This document shows positions 56,850 through 64,000 of a stretch of 64,000 bases of DNA, in pieces. A model generated the notes under the pieces. It was not told where the DNA came from. It searched no databases and saw only the letters and a list, made by a program, of their open reading frames with translations. The position numbers and the translations under genes are program-made. Numbering within the stretch: position 1 is the stretch's first letter; each line of letters begins with the position of its first letter. Source of the DNA: Psychrobacter immobilis (lineage in GTDB: Bacteria; Pseudomonadota; Gammaproteobacteria; Pseudomonadales; Moraxellaceae). Location: the NCBI RefSeq assembly GCF_904846065.1, contig NZ_CAJGZV010000001.1, positions 434,001 to 498,000 on the forward strand. Direction: 5' to 3'.

Positions 56850-59627
56850 ATGTTATCAAAGATTATAGGCAGTGTGGTTGGCACTAAAAATGACCGCGAA
56901 TTAAAGCGCATGCGCAAAGTGGTCAGCAAAATCAACGCACAAGAGGCTGCGGTACAAGCCCTGTCTGATGAGCAATTACAACAAAAAACCGAAGAGTTTA
57001 AAGCACGCCACCAACAAGGTGAAAGCTTAGATGCATTACTACCAGAAGCATTTGCCGTCTGCCGTGAAGCGTCATTACGCGTCAATGGCATGCGTCATTA
57101 TGATGTGCAGCTGATCGGTGGTATCACCTTGCACGAAGGCAAAATCGCTGAGATGAAAACCGGCGAAGGTAAAACCCTAATGGGTACTTTGGCGATGTAC
57201 CTCAATGCTATCAGTGGTAAAGGTGTCCATCTGGTTACGGTCAACGATTATTTGGCGGCACGTGATGCTGAATTGAACCGTCCATTATTTGGCTTTTTGG
57301 GCATGACCGTCGGAGTCATTTATTCACAGCAACCACCGCAAGAAAAAATCGACGCTTATCAAGCGGATATCACTTACGGTACCAATAACGAATACGGCTT
57401 TGATTATCTGCGCGATAACATGGTCTTTAGTTTAAAAGAGAAAAAGCAGCGTCCATTAAACTTCTGTATTATCGATGAAATTGACTCTATTTTAATCGAT
57501 GAGGCTCGTACGCCGCTGATTATCTCAGGTCAAGCCGAAGACTCTTCACGTATGTATGCGCTGATTAATACCATTATCCCGGTGCTGATTCGCTCAAAAG
57601 ACGAAGAGGCCAATAAGAATAACGAAGAAGAAGATTTCTGGATTGATGAAAAAAATCGTCAAATCGAAATCAGTGAAAAAGGCTATGAAAAAATTGAGCG
57701 CTTCTTAATCGAAGTCGGTGAGTTGGGTGAAAATGAAAGTTTATACAGCCCAAGCCGTTTGCCATTATTGGCGCACGTACAAGCTGCCATTCGCGCCCAT
57801 CATGTATTCGTTAAAAACGTACACTATATCGTCGATGATGGTGAAGTGGTTATCGTTGATGAAAACACCGGTCGTACCATGCCGGGTCGCCGTTGGTCAG
57901 AAGGTCTGCATCAAGCGGTAGAAGCCAAAGAAAACGTCGAAATTCAAGCAGAAAACCAAACGCTTGCGACCACGACGTTCCAGAACTACTTCCGTTTGTA
58001 TGAAAAATTATCAGGCATGACAGGTACCGCTGATACCGAAGCAGCAGAATTTAAATCAACTTATGACTTAGATGTCATCGTGATTCCAACGCACGAGCCG
58101 ATTGCTCGTATCGATATGGATGACCAGATTTTCTTAACCAAGTTAGGAAAATACAAAGGTATCATTCGCGAAATCAAAGAGATTCAAGCCAAAGGTGCCC
58201 CAGTATTGGTTGGTACGGCGACGATTGAAGCCAGTGAAGAGTTGTCTTACTTGCTCGATCAAGAAGGCGTCAAGCATAACGTCCTCAACGCCAAACAACA
58301 CGAACGTGAAGCCGAAATCATCGCGCAGGCAGGTAGTCCAAAGGCTGTGACGATCGCGACCAACATGGCTGGTCGTGGTACTGATATTATCCTTGGTGGT
58401 AACTGGCAATCGTTTATTGAAGATATCGATTCGGTCAGTCCTGAAGAAATGGCACGCCTAAAAGCAGAATGGCAAGTCAAACATGACCAAGTGGTTGCGG
58501 CTGGCGGTTTGCATATCATTGGTTCTGAGCGCCATGAATCACGTCGTATCGATAACCAGTTACGTGGTCGTGCTGGTCGTCAGGGCGATCCTGGGATGTC
58601 GCGTTTCTTTTTATCGCTCGAAGATGACTTGATGCGTATCTTTGCTGGCGACCGCGTCGTAAATATGATGCGTGCCATGGGTCTTAAAGAAGATGAAGCC
58701 ATTGAGCATAAGATGGTCTCAAAATCGATTGAAAATGCCCAAGGTAAAGTAGAAAGCCGCGATTTTGATGCGCGTAAAAATCTGTTGAAATATGATGACG
58801 TCGCCAATGAGCAGCGTAAAGTGATCTATGGTCAGCGTGATGACTTGCTAGCAGAGATGGATTTACTTGAAGCCATTGAGATTATGCACGAAGAAGTTTA
58901 TAACGCCATGATTAACCAGTTTATTCCACCAGGTTCTATCGATGATCAATGGAATGTTGATGGCTTAGAAGACGAGCTTGAAAATGAATTTAAGATTGCG
59001 ATGCCGATCAATGATTGGCTCGATGAAGATCGCCGCTTAGATGAAGAAGGCTTACGTGCCAAAATCATCCAAACAGCTATCGATCGCTATCATAGCCGCC
59101 GTGAGCAGATGGGCGAAAAAGATGCTGCTCAGCTTGAGCGTCACTTTATGCTACAAAGTTTAGACAAGCATTGGAAAGAGCATTTGACCCAAATGGATCA
59201 GCTACGTAAAGGGATTCATCTGCGTGGTTATGCACAGAAAAACCCTGAGCAAGAATATAAGCGTGAATCATTTGAGCTGTTCCAAATGATGCTTGGCGCA
59301 ATTAAATCTGAGACCGTTCAAGATTTATCACGTGTCCATATTCCGACCAAAGAAGAGCTAGAAGCGCTGGAAATACAGCAGCGTGAGAATGCTGCTCATA
59401 TGCAAATGCAGTTCGAGCATAGTGATATTGATAATATGGATAGCGGTGCTGAAAAATCCGCCGCGCAAAATCGCAATCTTGCTGGTAGTGCAGTCGCAGG
59501 TGCTATTGTGGGTAGTGGTAATAATGCCAATGAGGCAGACCCATATGCTGGTATGAATATCAGTCGTAACGCCCCATGCCCTTGTGGTTCAGGTCTTAAG
59601 TACAAGCAATGTCATGGTAAAATATAG
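56850..59627 (+). CDS. secA: Preprotein translocase ATPase SecA
   Basis: Motor of Sec-dependent export at the inner membrane. Motifs in order: [17 protein letters not shown] (Walker A near residues 100-110), the preprotein-crosslinking domain, [22 protein letters not shown] (DEAD-type), [27 protein letters not shown], and a C-terminal Cys-rich SecB-binding zinc motif [17 protein letters not shown]. 925 residues, close to the 901 of E. coli. Complete and monocistronic with a terminator 70-100 bases after its stop. A 15-bp tandem repeat sits in its leader region. Confidence 0.97.
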   Translation: MLSKIIGSVVGTKNDRELKRMRKVVSKINAQEAAVQALSDEQLQQKTEEFKARHQQGESLDALLPEAFAVCREASLRVNGMRHYDVQLIGGITLHEGKIAEMKTGEGKTLMGTLAMYLNAISGKGVHLVTVNDYLAARDAELNRPLFGFLGMTVGVIYSQQPPQEKIDAYQADITYGTNNEYGFDYLRDNMVFSLKEKKQRPLNFCIIDEIDSILIDEARTPLIISGQAEDSSRMYALINTIIPVLIRSKDEEANKNNEEEDFWIDEKNRQIEISEKGYEKIERFLIEVGELGENESLYSPSRLPLLAHVQAAIRAHHVFVKNVHYIVDDGEVVIVDENTGRTMPGRRWSEGLHQAVEAKENVEIQAENQTLATTTFQNYFRLYEKLSGMTGTADTEAAEFKSTYDLDVIVIPTHEPIARIDMDDQIFLTKLGKYKGIIREIKEIQAKGAPVLVGTATIEASEELSYLLDQEGVKHNVLNAKQHEREAEIIAQAGSPKAVTIATNMAGRGTDIILGGNWQSFIEDIDSVSPEEMARLKAEWQVKHDQVVAAGGLHIIGSERHESRRIDNQLRGRAGRQGDPGMSRFFLSLEDDLMRIFAGDRVVNMMRAMGLKEDEAIEHKMVSKSIENAQGKVESRDFDARKNLLKYDDVANEQRKVIYGQRDDLLAEMDLLEAIEIMHEEVYNAMINQFIPPGSIDDQWNVDGLEDELENEFKIAMPINDWLDEDRRLDEEGLRAKIIQTAIDRYHSRREQMGEKDAAQLERHFMLQSLDKHWKEHLTQMDQLRKGIHLRGYAQKNPEQEYKRESFELFQMMLGAIKSETVQDLSRVHIPTKEELEALEIQQRENAAHMQMQFEHSDIDNMDSGAEKSAAQNRNLAGSAVAGAIVGSGNNANEADPYAGMNISRNAPCPCGSGLKYKQCHGKI

Positions 59628-59699
59628 CATTCATAAGCGAATATTGATAATAAATACTTAAGCATTGCTGCTTATATATCTTTAATATTCCTTAGTCTC

Positions 59700-59732
59700 A
59701 AAAGCCCTTATCTAAAGTAGATAAGGGCTTTT
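59700..59732 (+). terminator. Rho-independent terminator after secA
   Basis: Perfect 14-bp stem AAAGCCCTTATCTA/TAGATAAGGGCTTT with a 3-base loop, preceded by A's and followed by TT. Confidence 0.85.
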
Positions 59733-59800
59733 CTGTATTTGCTCGTATTCTTTGTCTCTAAATCATCTTGAATCGACTATATTATTTGTAGATAGTAAAG

Positions 59801-59830
59801 TTGACTCTTCACAAACGTGTTGGCTATATT
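59801..59830 (+). promoter_or_regulatory. Sigma-70 promoter of the lipoprotein gene
   Basis: TTGACT at 59801-59806, an 18-base spacer, and TATATT at 59825-59830. The leader to the ATG at 59915 would be about 75 bases. Confidence 0.5.
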
Positions 59831-59914
59831 TCGTATTGATTACTTACAAATTCAACATAGGCGTGAATTTATGGACACGTTATAGTGTTTAACATATTCA
59901 TTGGGGAAAGTGTT

Positions 59915-60448
59915 ATGACTATAGAATTATTAAAAAAATTGCGTACTTCTGTGGCGCTGACTGGCTTACTTGCTGGCGTTCTGACGCTTAGTGCTTGTCA
60001 ACAACAGTCAGAGACAGAAGCGGGTATAGATGATGGTGCTCATAGCGAAGAAACGGTACCGATGTCCGCTGAACCTGCTGAGCCTAATGAGGTGGTTGTC
60101 GATACAGCGGATGCATCGCTCAGTGAAGTACAGGATGATACCGTAGCTTCGGTAAATAGTGGCGTCAGTCAAATAGCTTATCTTTGCTCACCTGAGCTGA
60201 AAGTTAATGCAACTTATAAAGAAGATGCCAAACAAGTAGTCATCGCGACTGATACGGGTACGGTGACATTAAATAAAACCAATGATGCCAGTAATCCAGA
60301 AGTGTTTGAAGTAGCAACTGCTATTGATGGCAGTCAGGGCTTTACCCAGTGGCGTGTAGCACACGAAGCGCGTGAGACGGGTGTGATGCGTACAGCAGGT
60401 ACAGATGCGGCGAATGTCAGCACTTATGAATGTAAAAAAACCTCATAA
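59915..60448 (+). CDS. Putative lipoprotein
   Basis: 177 residues from ATG 59915, preceded by GGGGAAAG; the frame is open 10 codons earlier but without a site. A lipoprotein signal with lipobox LTLSAC: the lysine-rich start, a hydrophobic segment (SVALTGLLAGVLTLS) and Cys about residue 28, followed by QQQSE. A long acidic Glu/Ala/Ser-rich spacer, likely unstructured, follows. The C-terminal ~90 residues (IAYLCSPELKVNATYKEDAKQVVIATDTGTVTL) form a compact domain with Cys at both ends (YLC and TYEC), resembling the MliC/YbaY-type lysozyme-inhibitor fold (C-x-Y pattern); that assignment is tentative. No Gln/Asn at +2, consistent with outer-membrane sorting except as overridden locally. Confidence 0.72.
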   Translation: MTIELLKKLRTSVALTGLLAGVLTLSACQQQSETEAGIDDGAHSEETVPMSAEPAEPNEVVVDTADASLSEVQDDTVASVNSGVSQIAYLCSPELKVNATYKEDAKQVVIATDTGTVTLNKTNDASNPEVFEVATAIDGSQGFTQWRVAHEARETGVMRTAGTDAANVSTYECKKTS

Positions 60449-60464
60449 TAAGTAAGCAATCAAG

Positions 60465-60493
60465 AAAAAAGCAACGATAACGTTGCTTTTTTT
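60465..60493 (+). terminator. Rho-independent terminator after the lipoprotein gene
   Basis: Perfect stem AAAAAAGCAACG/CGTTGCTTTTTT with loop ATAA and a T-run, about 20 bases after the stop. Confidence 0.88.
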
Positions 60494-60520
60494 ATGTCTG
60501 GTTTTAATGAGTCAGCAAAA

Positions 60521-61165
60521 TTATTTATGAGGATTGGCGCTAGACTCATGTGCCAAGAACCCTTCTTCCTTCACATCTAATTCTTCATGCTTAAGCACTA
60601 CTTGGATACTATCTGTATGGGTATGAGTGGTTTTATTGATATCGATTTCTTGGATAGCATAAGTGTCTTTAGTAATAGTAGCCACTTGACGTGATAGGAC
60701 AATTTCAATCGGTTCATCACCAATTTCGATCTGTTTGCCATTCACGGTAACGACCGCATTGCTATCTAACGATGGCTCGACATGGCGCAATATATCCTTT
60801 TCATCATAATTGCCTGACAATAAGTCCTGACTTTTCGCATCGTGGTATTCGGTGCGAATAGTAATATATTCTTCTACCAACTCAATAGGCACGTCAATAG
60901 TTTTGGTACGAGCATGCTTGGTCACCGTTACTTTACCGACATCTAAACGCTCTTTGTTGATGACAGGACGCTCTTCTAATAGTTCTAAGTGTCCAACATT
61001 ATGATTGCTCTTATCTATGTTATTACTACTTATGTCATTAGCTACTGTGCCATTATGAGTATCAATTGGGGCAGTTATAGCGTTTGGTGTTACTTGCTTG
61101 TTATGTAAAGCCTCTTGTAGAAAGCTATCGTTCTGGATGCTGTCGTCGTGATTGCTAGTCATCAT
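60521..61165 (-). CDS. DUF2382 (YsnF/AvaK-type) protein
   Basis: 214 residues. The first ~65 residues are polar and Asn/Ser-rich. From LELLEERPVINKERLDVGKVTVTKHARTKTIDVPIELVEEYITI onward it has the DUF2382 repeat pattern, continuing with EIVLSRQVATITKDTYAIQEIDINKTTHTHTDSIQVVLKHEELDV. The same EER-x-NK-R-x-x-GKV and EEVNVGKTTxxHT motifs occur in the PRC-barrel protein encoded 259 bases upstream on the same strand, so the two are paralogous in this domain. This copy has no PRC barrel. DUF2382 proteins are linked to stress responses in other bacteria; biochemical function is unknown. Confidence 0.82.
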   Translation of the reverse strand: MMTSNHDDSIQNDSFLQEALHNKQVTPNAITAPIDTHNGTVANDISSNNIDKSNHNVGHLELLEERPVINKERLDVGKVTVTKHARTKTIDVPIELVEEYITIRTEYHDAKSQDLLSGNYDEKDILRHVEPSLDSNAVVTVNGKQIEIGDEPIEIVLSRQVATITKDTYAIQEIDINKTTHTHTDSIQVVLKHEELDVKEEGFLAHESSANPHK

Positions 61166-61294
61166 AATGTCCTTATCTTTATCAAATAATCGTTATACAA
61201 TATTTTAGAGCCATTTTTGCAAATTTTGCAAAGTTAGCCTTATCAGATGTCATTAAGTATTTTTAATTCCTAAGTATTTTTGAGTATAATGAGC

Positions 61295-61324
61295 AAAAAA
61301 AGACCAGAGGGATGCTCTGGTCTT
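61295..61324 (-). terminator. Terminator after the PRC-barrel/DUF2382 gene
   Basis: On the minus strand: AAGACCAGAG, loop, CTCTGGTCTT, then a T-run (TTTTTTT). It lies about 100 bases after the stop and separates the two DUF2382 genes into distinct transcripts. Confidence 0.85.
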
Positions 61325-61423
61325 AATCCACTAAGTAAAAATACTTAGCTGCTTATTACGGTCATGTATTGTTCGGCGTTCTTACTTTTTAATGAGAGCC
61401 AAACAGTCTGACGGTTTAGCGTA

Positions 61424-62272
61424 TTACATACCACGAGCGCGGCGTACGTCTTCTGCAGTAATACCATCACGGTCGATTATGTTGCCTTCGCGGTCTACTA
61501 CGTTGCCATCGCGATCGATATCCAATTCTTCACGTTGGATAGTCTCAACGATAGTTTCAGTATGACGTTCAGTGGTTTTACCGACGTTTACTTCTTCAGA
61601 TACATAAGTGTCTTTACCAACGCGGGCACGTTCAGCCTCTAGTTCAACTTCAATGGTTTGATTGCCATCAATGTCACCGATGCGGCGATCTGTTGGACGA
61701 TCTACGTTAGTACGCTGGATATTAGCATGCTCTTCTTCTAGCTCAACATCGACATTGCGCTCTTCGGTCACTATATGCTTACCAACTTTAACCAAACCTG
61801 CCACGATACGATCTTTATTGACGGTCAAGCGCTCTTCTAGTAGCTCTAGTGTGTTTGGTGCGTCATAGGCATGGTCTGCAATCTCCATACGCTCTGCAAC
61901 TGGAACTGTATCCGCGACAAATGCTTGACGATCCTTTTGATACTGGTCTTTATAGCTATACTGATAATCATGGTCATATACTTCCATGGCATCGACTTGA
62001 GACTTGGTCAAGCTGTCAAAGAATACGTCATCACCAACGATACGTGCCAAACCTGCTGGTACTAACACTTCTTTTGAACTGAACCAACCGCCTGCATCAA
62101 CGATCAAATAACGAATGCGACCAGTGGTATCTTCTACTAATGCACCTTCAATTTTACCGATTTTTTCTTCATTGACGCCATAAGCAGTTTTACCTGTTGG
62201 GTCATAATAATCATCACCGATTAAATCTTTATGAGTAGCTTGGATATCTTTTAAACGAATTAGTTGGCTCAT
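61424..62272 (-). CDS. PRC-barrel and DUF2382 domain protein
   Basis: 282 residues. N-terminal PRC-barrel (about 12-95): YDPTGKTAYGVNEEKIGKIEGALVEDTTGRIRYLIVDAGGWFSSKEVLVPAGLARIVGD. A tyrosine/lysine-rich hinge (YDHDYQYSYKDQYQKDRQAF) is followed by the DUF2382 domain (about 140-255): LELLEERLTVNKDRIVAGLVKVGKHIVTEERNVDVELEEEHANIQR and KDTYVSEEVNVGKTTERHTETIVETIQREELDIDRDG. Very acidic, no signal peptide. It is the fuller paralogue of the DUF2382 protein downstream. A general-stress role is known by association only. Ends at a strong terminator. Confidence 0.88.
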   Translation of the reverse strand: MSQLIRLKDIQATHKDLIGDDYYDPTGKTAYGVNEEKIGKIEGALVEDTTGRIRYLIVDAGGWFSSKEVLVPAGLARIVGDDVFFDSLTKSQVDAMEVYDHDYQYSYKDQYQKDRQAFVADTVPVAERMEIADHAYDAPNTLELLEERLTVNKDRIVAGLVKVGKHIVTEERNVDVELEEEHANIQRTNVDRPTDRRIGDIDGNQTIEVELEAERARVGKDTYVSEEVNVGKTTERHTETIVETIQREELDIDRDGNVVDREGNIIDRDGITAEDVRRARGM

Positions 62273-62700
62273 TGTTGTCTTCCTTTTTTATGAGTTAATC
62301 ATTATTAATTATTTTAAAAACAATCGTTGTTTTGGAAAAGTTAAATTTCTAGTAAAAATATTTTTATAATAAAATGTGTAGCAAGCCATGTGAGTAGCCT
62401 CTACATCGACTTGTAAGAATCTTAACATCATGATTTTCGATGAGATATATGAGCAAGGTAGCAAAGTGTGCGCTTGAAGTAATTGCGTGTAATACGCTGT
62501 AAGTGGCATAACATAGCTGGGGTCAAAGATTAACGTGTCTTTACACAGAGCAATATTTCTAGCTTATTTAAGAGTCATAGACACAGAAAAACCGCAAAGC
62601 AAATAGCGATGCGGTTCCTGATATGTTGAAAATTTTATAATAAACGATAATGATAGAAGCTAATTTAACATAGCAATCGATTAATTAATCTACTTGAGTA
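62273..62700. other. Intergenic region between the PRC-barrel gene and the thiolase gene
   Basis: 428 AT-rich bases on which both neighbours read leftward. The thiolase terminator is at 62586-62617; the PRC-barrel gene promoter must lie in 62273-62580 but no clear boxes were seen. Short frames here look random. Confidence 0.4.
62586..62617 (-). terminator. Terminator after the thiolase gene
   Basis: Minus strand: AACCGCA stem pairing with TGCGGTT, with an inner GC/GC pair, followed by T's. Located about 85 bases after the thiolase stop. Moderate quality. Confidence 0.6.
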
Positions 62701-63882
62701 TCAAGCAAGTTCAATAGCAACAGCCACGGCTTCACCGCCACCAATACAAAGTGTTGCAACGCCTTTTTTGCCGCCAGTACGCTTGAGAGAGTTGATAAGC
62801 GTGATCAAGATACGAGCACCTGAACAGCCTACTGGATGACCGAGTGCACAAGCGCCACCTTCAACGTTTACTTTGGCATGGTCAATTTTTAGCTCGTCCA
62901 TCGCCGCCATGGTTACCATTGCAAACGCTTCGTTGATTTCCCATAAGTCAACATCAGCGACTGACCAACCAGCACTAGCCAGTACTTTTTCAATTGCACC
63001 AATCGGAGCAATGGTAAATTCGCTTGGGTGACGAGAGTTTGATGCGGTTGCAACGATACGCGCTTGATAATCAAGGCCTTCAGCTTTTGCTTGCGATTCT
63101 TTCATGACCACAACCGCTGCCGCACCGTCTGAGATTGAGCTGGCGTTTGCTGCCGTGATGGTACCATCTTTGGCGAAGGCTGGACGTAGAGTAGGGATAC
63201 GCTCAGCATTAGCAAGCGCTGGTTGCTCATCGGTATCGACGGTTTGCTCGCCTTTACGGGTTTTAAAAGTCACTGGCGTGATTTCATCTTTGAAGTGGTC
63301 GTCTTTGATAGCAGTGAGCGCACGATTTAGCGATTCTATAGCAAACGCATCCATTTGCTCACGGGTATAGCCTTTTTCATCAGCCATTTCCTGTGCGAAC
63401 ATACCCATCAGTTTGCCAGTTTCAGCATCTTCTAAACCATCTAAGAACATGTGATCTTTGACTTCTTTATGTCCCATACGGTAGCCACCACGTGACCCTG
63501 GCATAATGTATGGCGCATTGGTCATTGATTCCATGCCACCAGCGACTGCCACATTGAAACTACCTGCTTTGATGCCGTCATGTGCTTGCATGACTGCTTT
63601 TAGCCCTGAACCACAAAGCTTGTTAATAGTGACAGCGCCAGTTGAATCAGATAAACCTGCATTACGCATCGCTTGACGCGCAGGGCCTTGACCCAAGCCT
63701 GCGGTCAAGATACAGCCCATAATGACTTCGTCAATACTATCGACCGCCACACCTGAGCGTTCGACAGCGGCTTTAATAGCAGCACCACCAAGTTCCGTTG
63801 CGCTCATGTCTTTTAGTGCGCCTTGGAAGCCGCCCATTGGAGTACGTGCGCCGTTTAAAATTACAATTGCATCATTTGACAT
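62701..63882 (-). CDS. Acetyl-CoA acetyltransferase (thiolase)
   Basis: Biosynthetic-type thiolase joining two acetyl-CoA to acetoacetyl-CoA; feeds fatty-acid/ketone or PHA metabolism. Catalytic residues fit Zoogloea thiolase exactly in order: nucleophile Cys90 in INKLCGSGLKAV, His349 in CALGHPVGCSGAR, Cys379 in LCIGGGEAVA. The NEAFAMVT and GGMESMTNAPYI segments are also conserved. 393 residues. Start ATG 63882 with AAAGGAATAA upstream. Cytoplasmic, homotetrameric in the family. No PHA or beta-oxidation partner is visible beside it; upstream sequence runs out of the window. Confidence 0.93.
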   Translation of the reverse strand: MSNDAIVILNGARTPMGGFQGALKDMSATELGGAAIKAAVERSGVAVDSIDEVIMGCILTAGLGQGPARQAMRNAGLSDSTGAVTINKLCGSGLKAVMQAHDGIKAGSFNVAVAGGMESMTNAPYIMPGSRGGYRMGHKEVKDHMFLDGLEDAETGKLMGMFAQEMADEKGYTREQMDAFAIESLNRALTAIKDDHFKDEITPVTFKTRKGEQTVDTDEQPALANAERIPTLRPAFAKDGTITAANASSISDGAAAVVVMKESQAKAEGLDYQARIVATASNSRHPSEFTIAPIGAIEKVLASAGWSVADVDLWEINEAFAMVTMAAMDELKIDHAKVNVEGGACALGHPVGCSGARILITLINSLKRTGGKKGVATLCIGGGEAVAVAIELA

Positions 63883-64000
63883 CGTTATTATTCCTTTTTA
63901 CGTATTTTAAATGAGTTTGTTTTAATTAAAACCAAACGCGGACTAGATAGCATCTTTTAGGCTCAATAACTGCAGGCTTTATGCTAGCTCATCTAAGCGA

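Overview
The window looks like chromosomal DNA of a Moraxellaceae gammaproteobacterium, most likely Psychrobacter. The signs are moderate GC, type II secretion genes scattered one or two at a time, a wax-ester-synthase-type acyltransferase, a pilA gene next to a PglL-type oligosaccharyltransferase, and an fdxA-mutS pair. The genus is inferred from gene content and protein style. No database search was run.

Layout. 1-8,000 is housekeeping: hemF, ribA, dxs, suhB, a WS/DGAT acyltransferase and thiG. 8,000-20,350 carries three type II secretion genes (gspE, gspF, gspG). They are separated by a signal-peptide-bearing RidA protein, a hotdog-fold protein, a McrBC type IV restriction pair, a tRNA operon (Pro-Arg-His), an AraC regulator and an unrecognised gene. 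20,600-26,030 holds a stand-alone copy of the DsbD N-terminal domain next to full-length dsbD, then pldA and comF. 26,396-35,805 is a type IVa pilus locus: fimT, pilV, pilW, pilX, pilY1, two pilE-like minor pilins, then two tandem PilA-type pilins, each preceded by a sequence matching a sigma-54 promoter. 35,828-52,456 is a glycan locus. It has a PglL/WaaL-like ligase (minus strand), then one long plus-strand run: initiating sugar transferase, manC, wzx, seven glycosyltransferases, a methyltransferase, two GDP-mannose-dehydratase-family genes and fcl. 52,688-64,000 returns to housekeeping: fdxA, mutS, secA, a lipoprotein, two DUF2382 stress-type proteins and a thiolase.

How it fits together. 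manC, gmd and fcl make GDP-mannose and then GDP-L-fucose. The polyprenyl-phosphate sugar transferase starts a lipid-linked glycan, the glycosyltransferases extend it, Wzx flips it, and the ligase beside pilA could attach it to pilin or another periplasmic protein. No Wzy polymerase or capsule-export gene is visible, which favours a short oligosaccharide. Linkage to pilin is an inference from position.

Most notable: (1) two inverted copies of a ~170-bp MITE-like element (19,517-19,686 and 52,506-52,674) enclosing about 33 kb with the pilus and glycan loci; (2) an intact free nDsbD paralogue beside dsbD; (3) two tandem pilins, both with GG-N10-GC sigma-54 elements; (4) a RidA-family protein with a signal peptide; (5) a compact McrBC pair without an N-terminal DNA-reading domain. 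I did not find a clearly unprecedented multi-gene system. The pilin-pair/oligosaccharyltransferase/glycan island is the best candidate for strain-specific biology.
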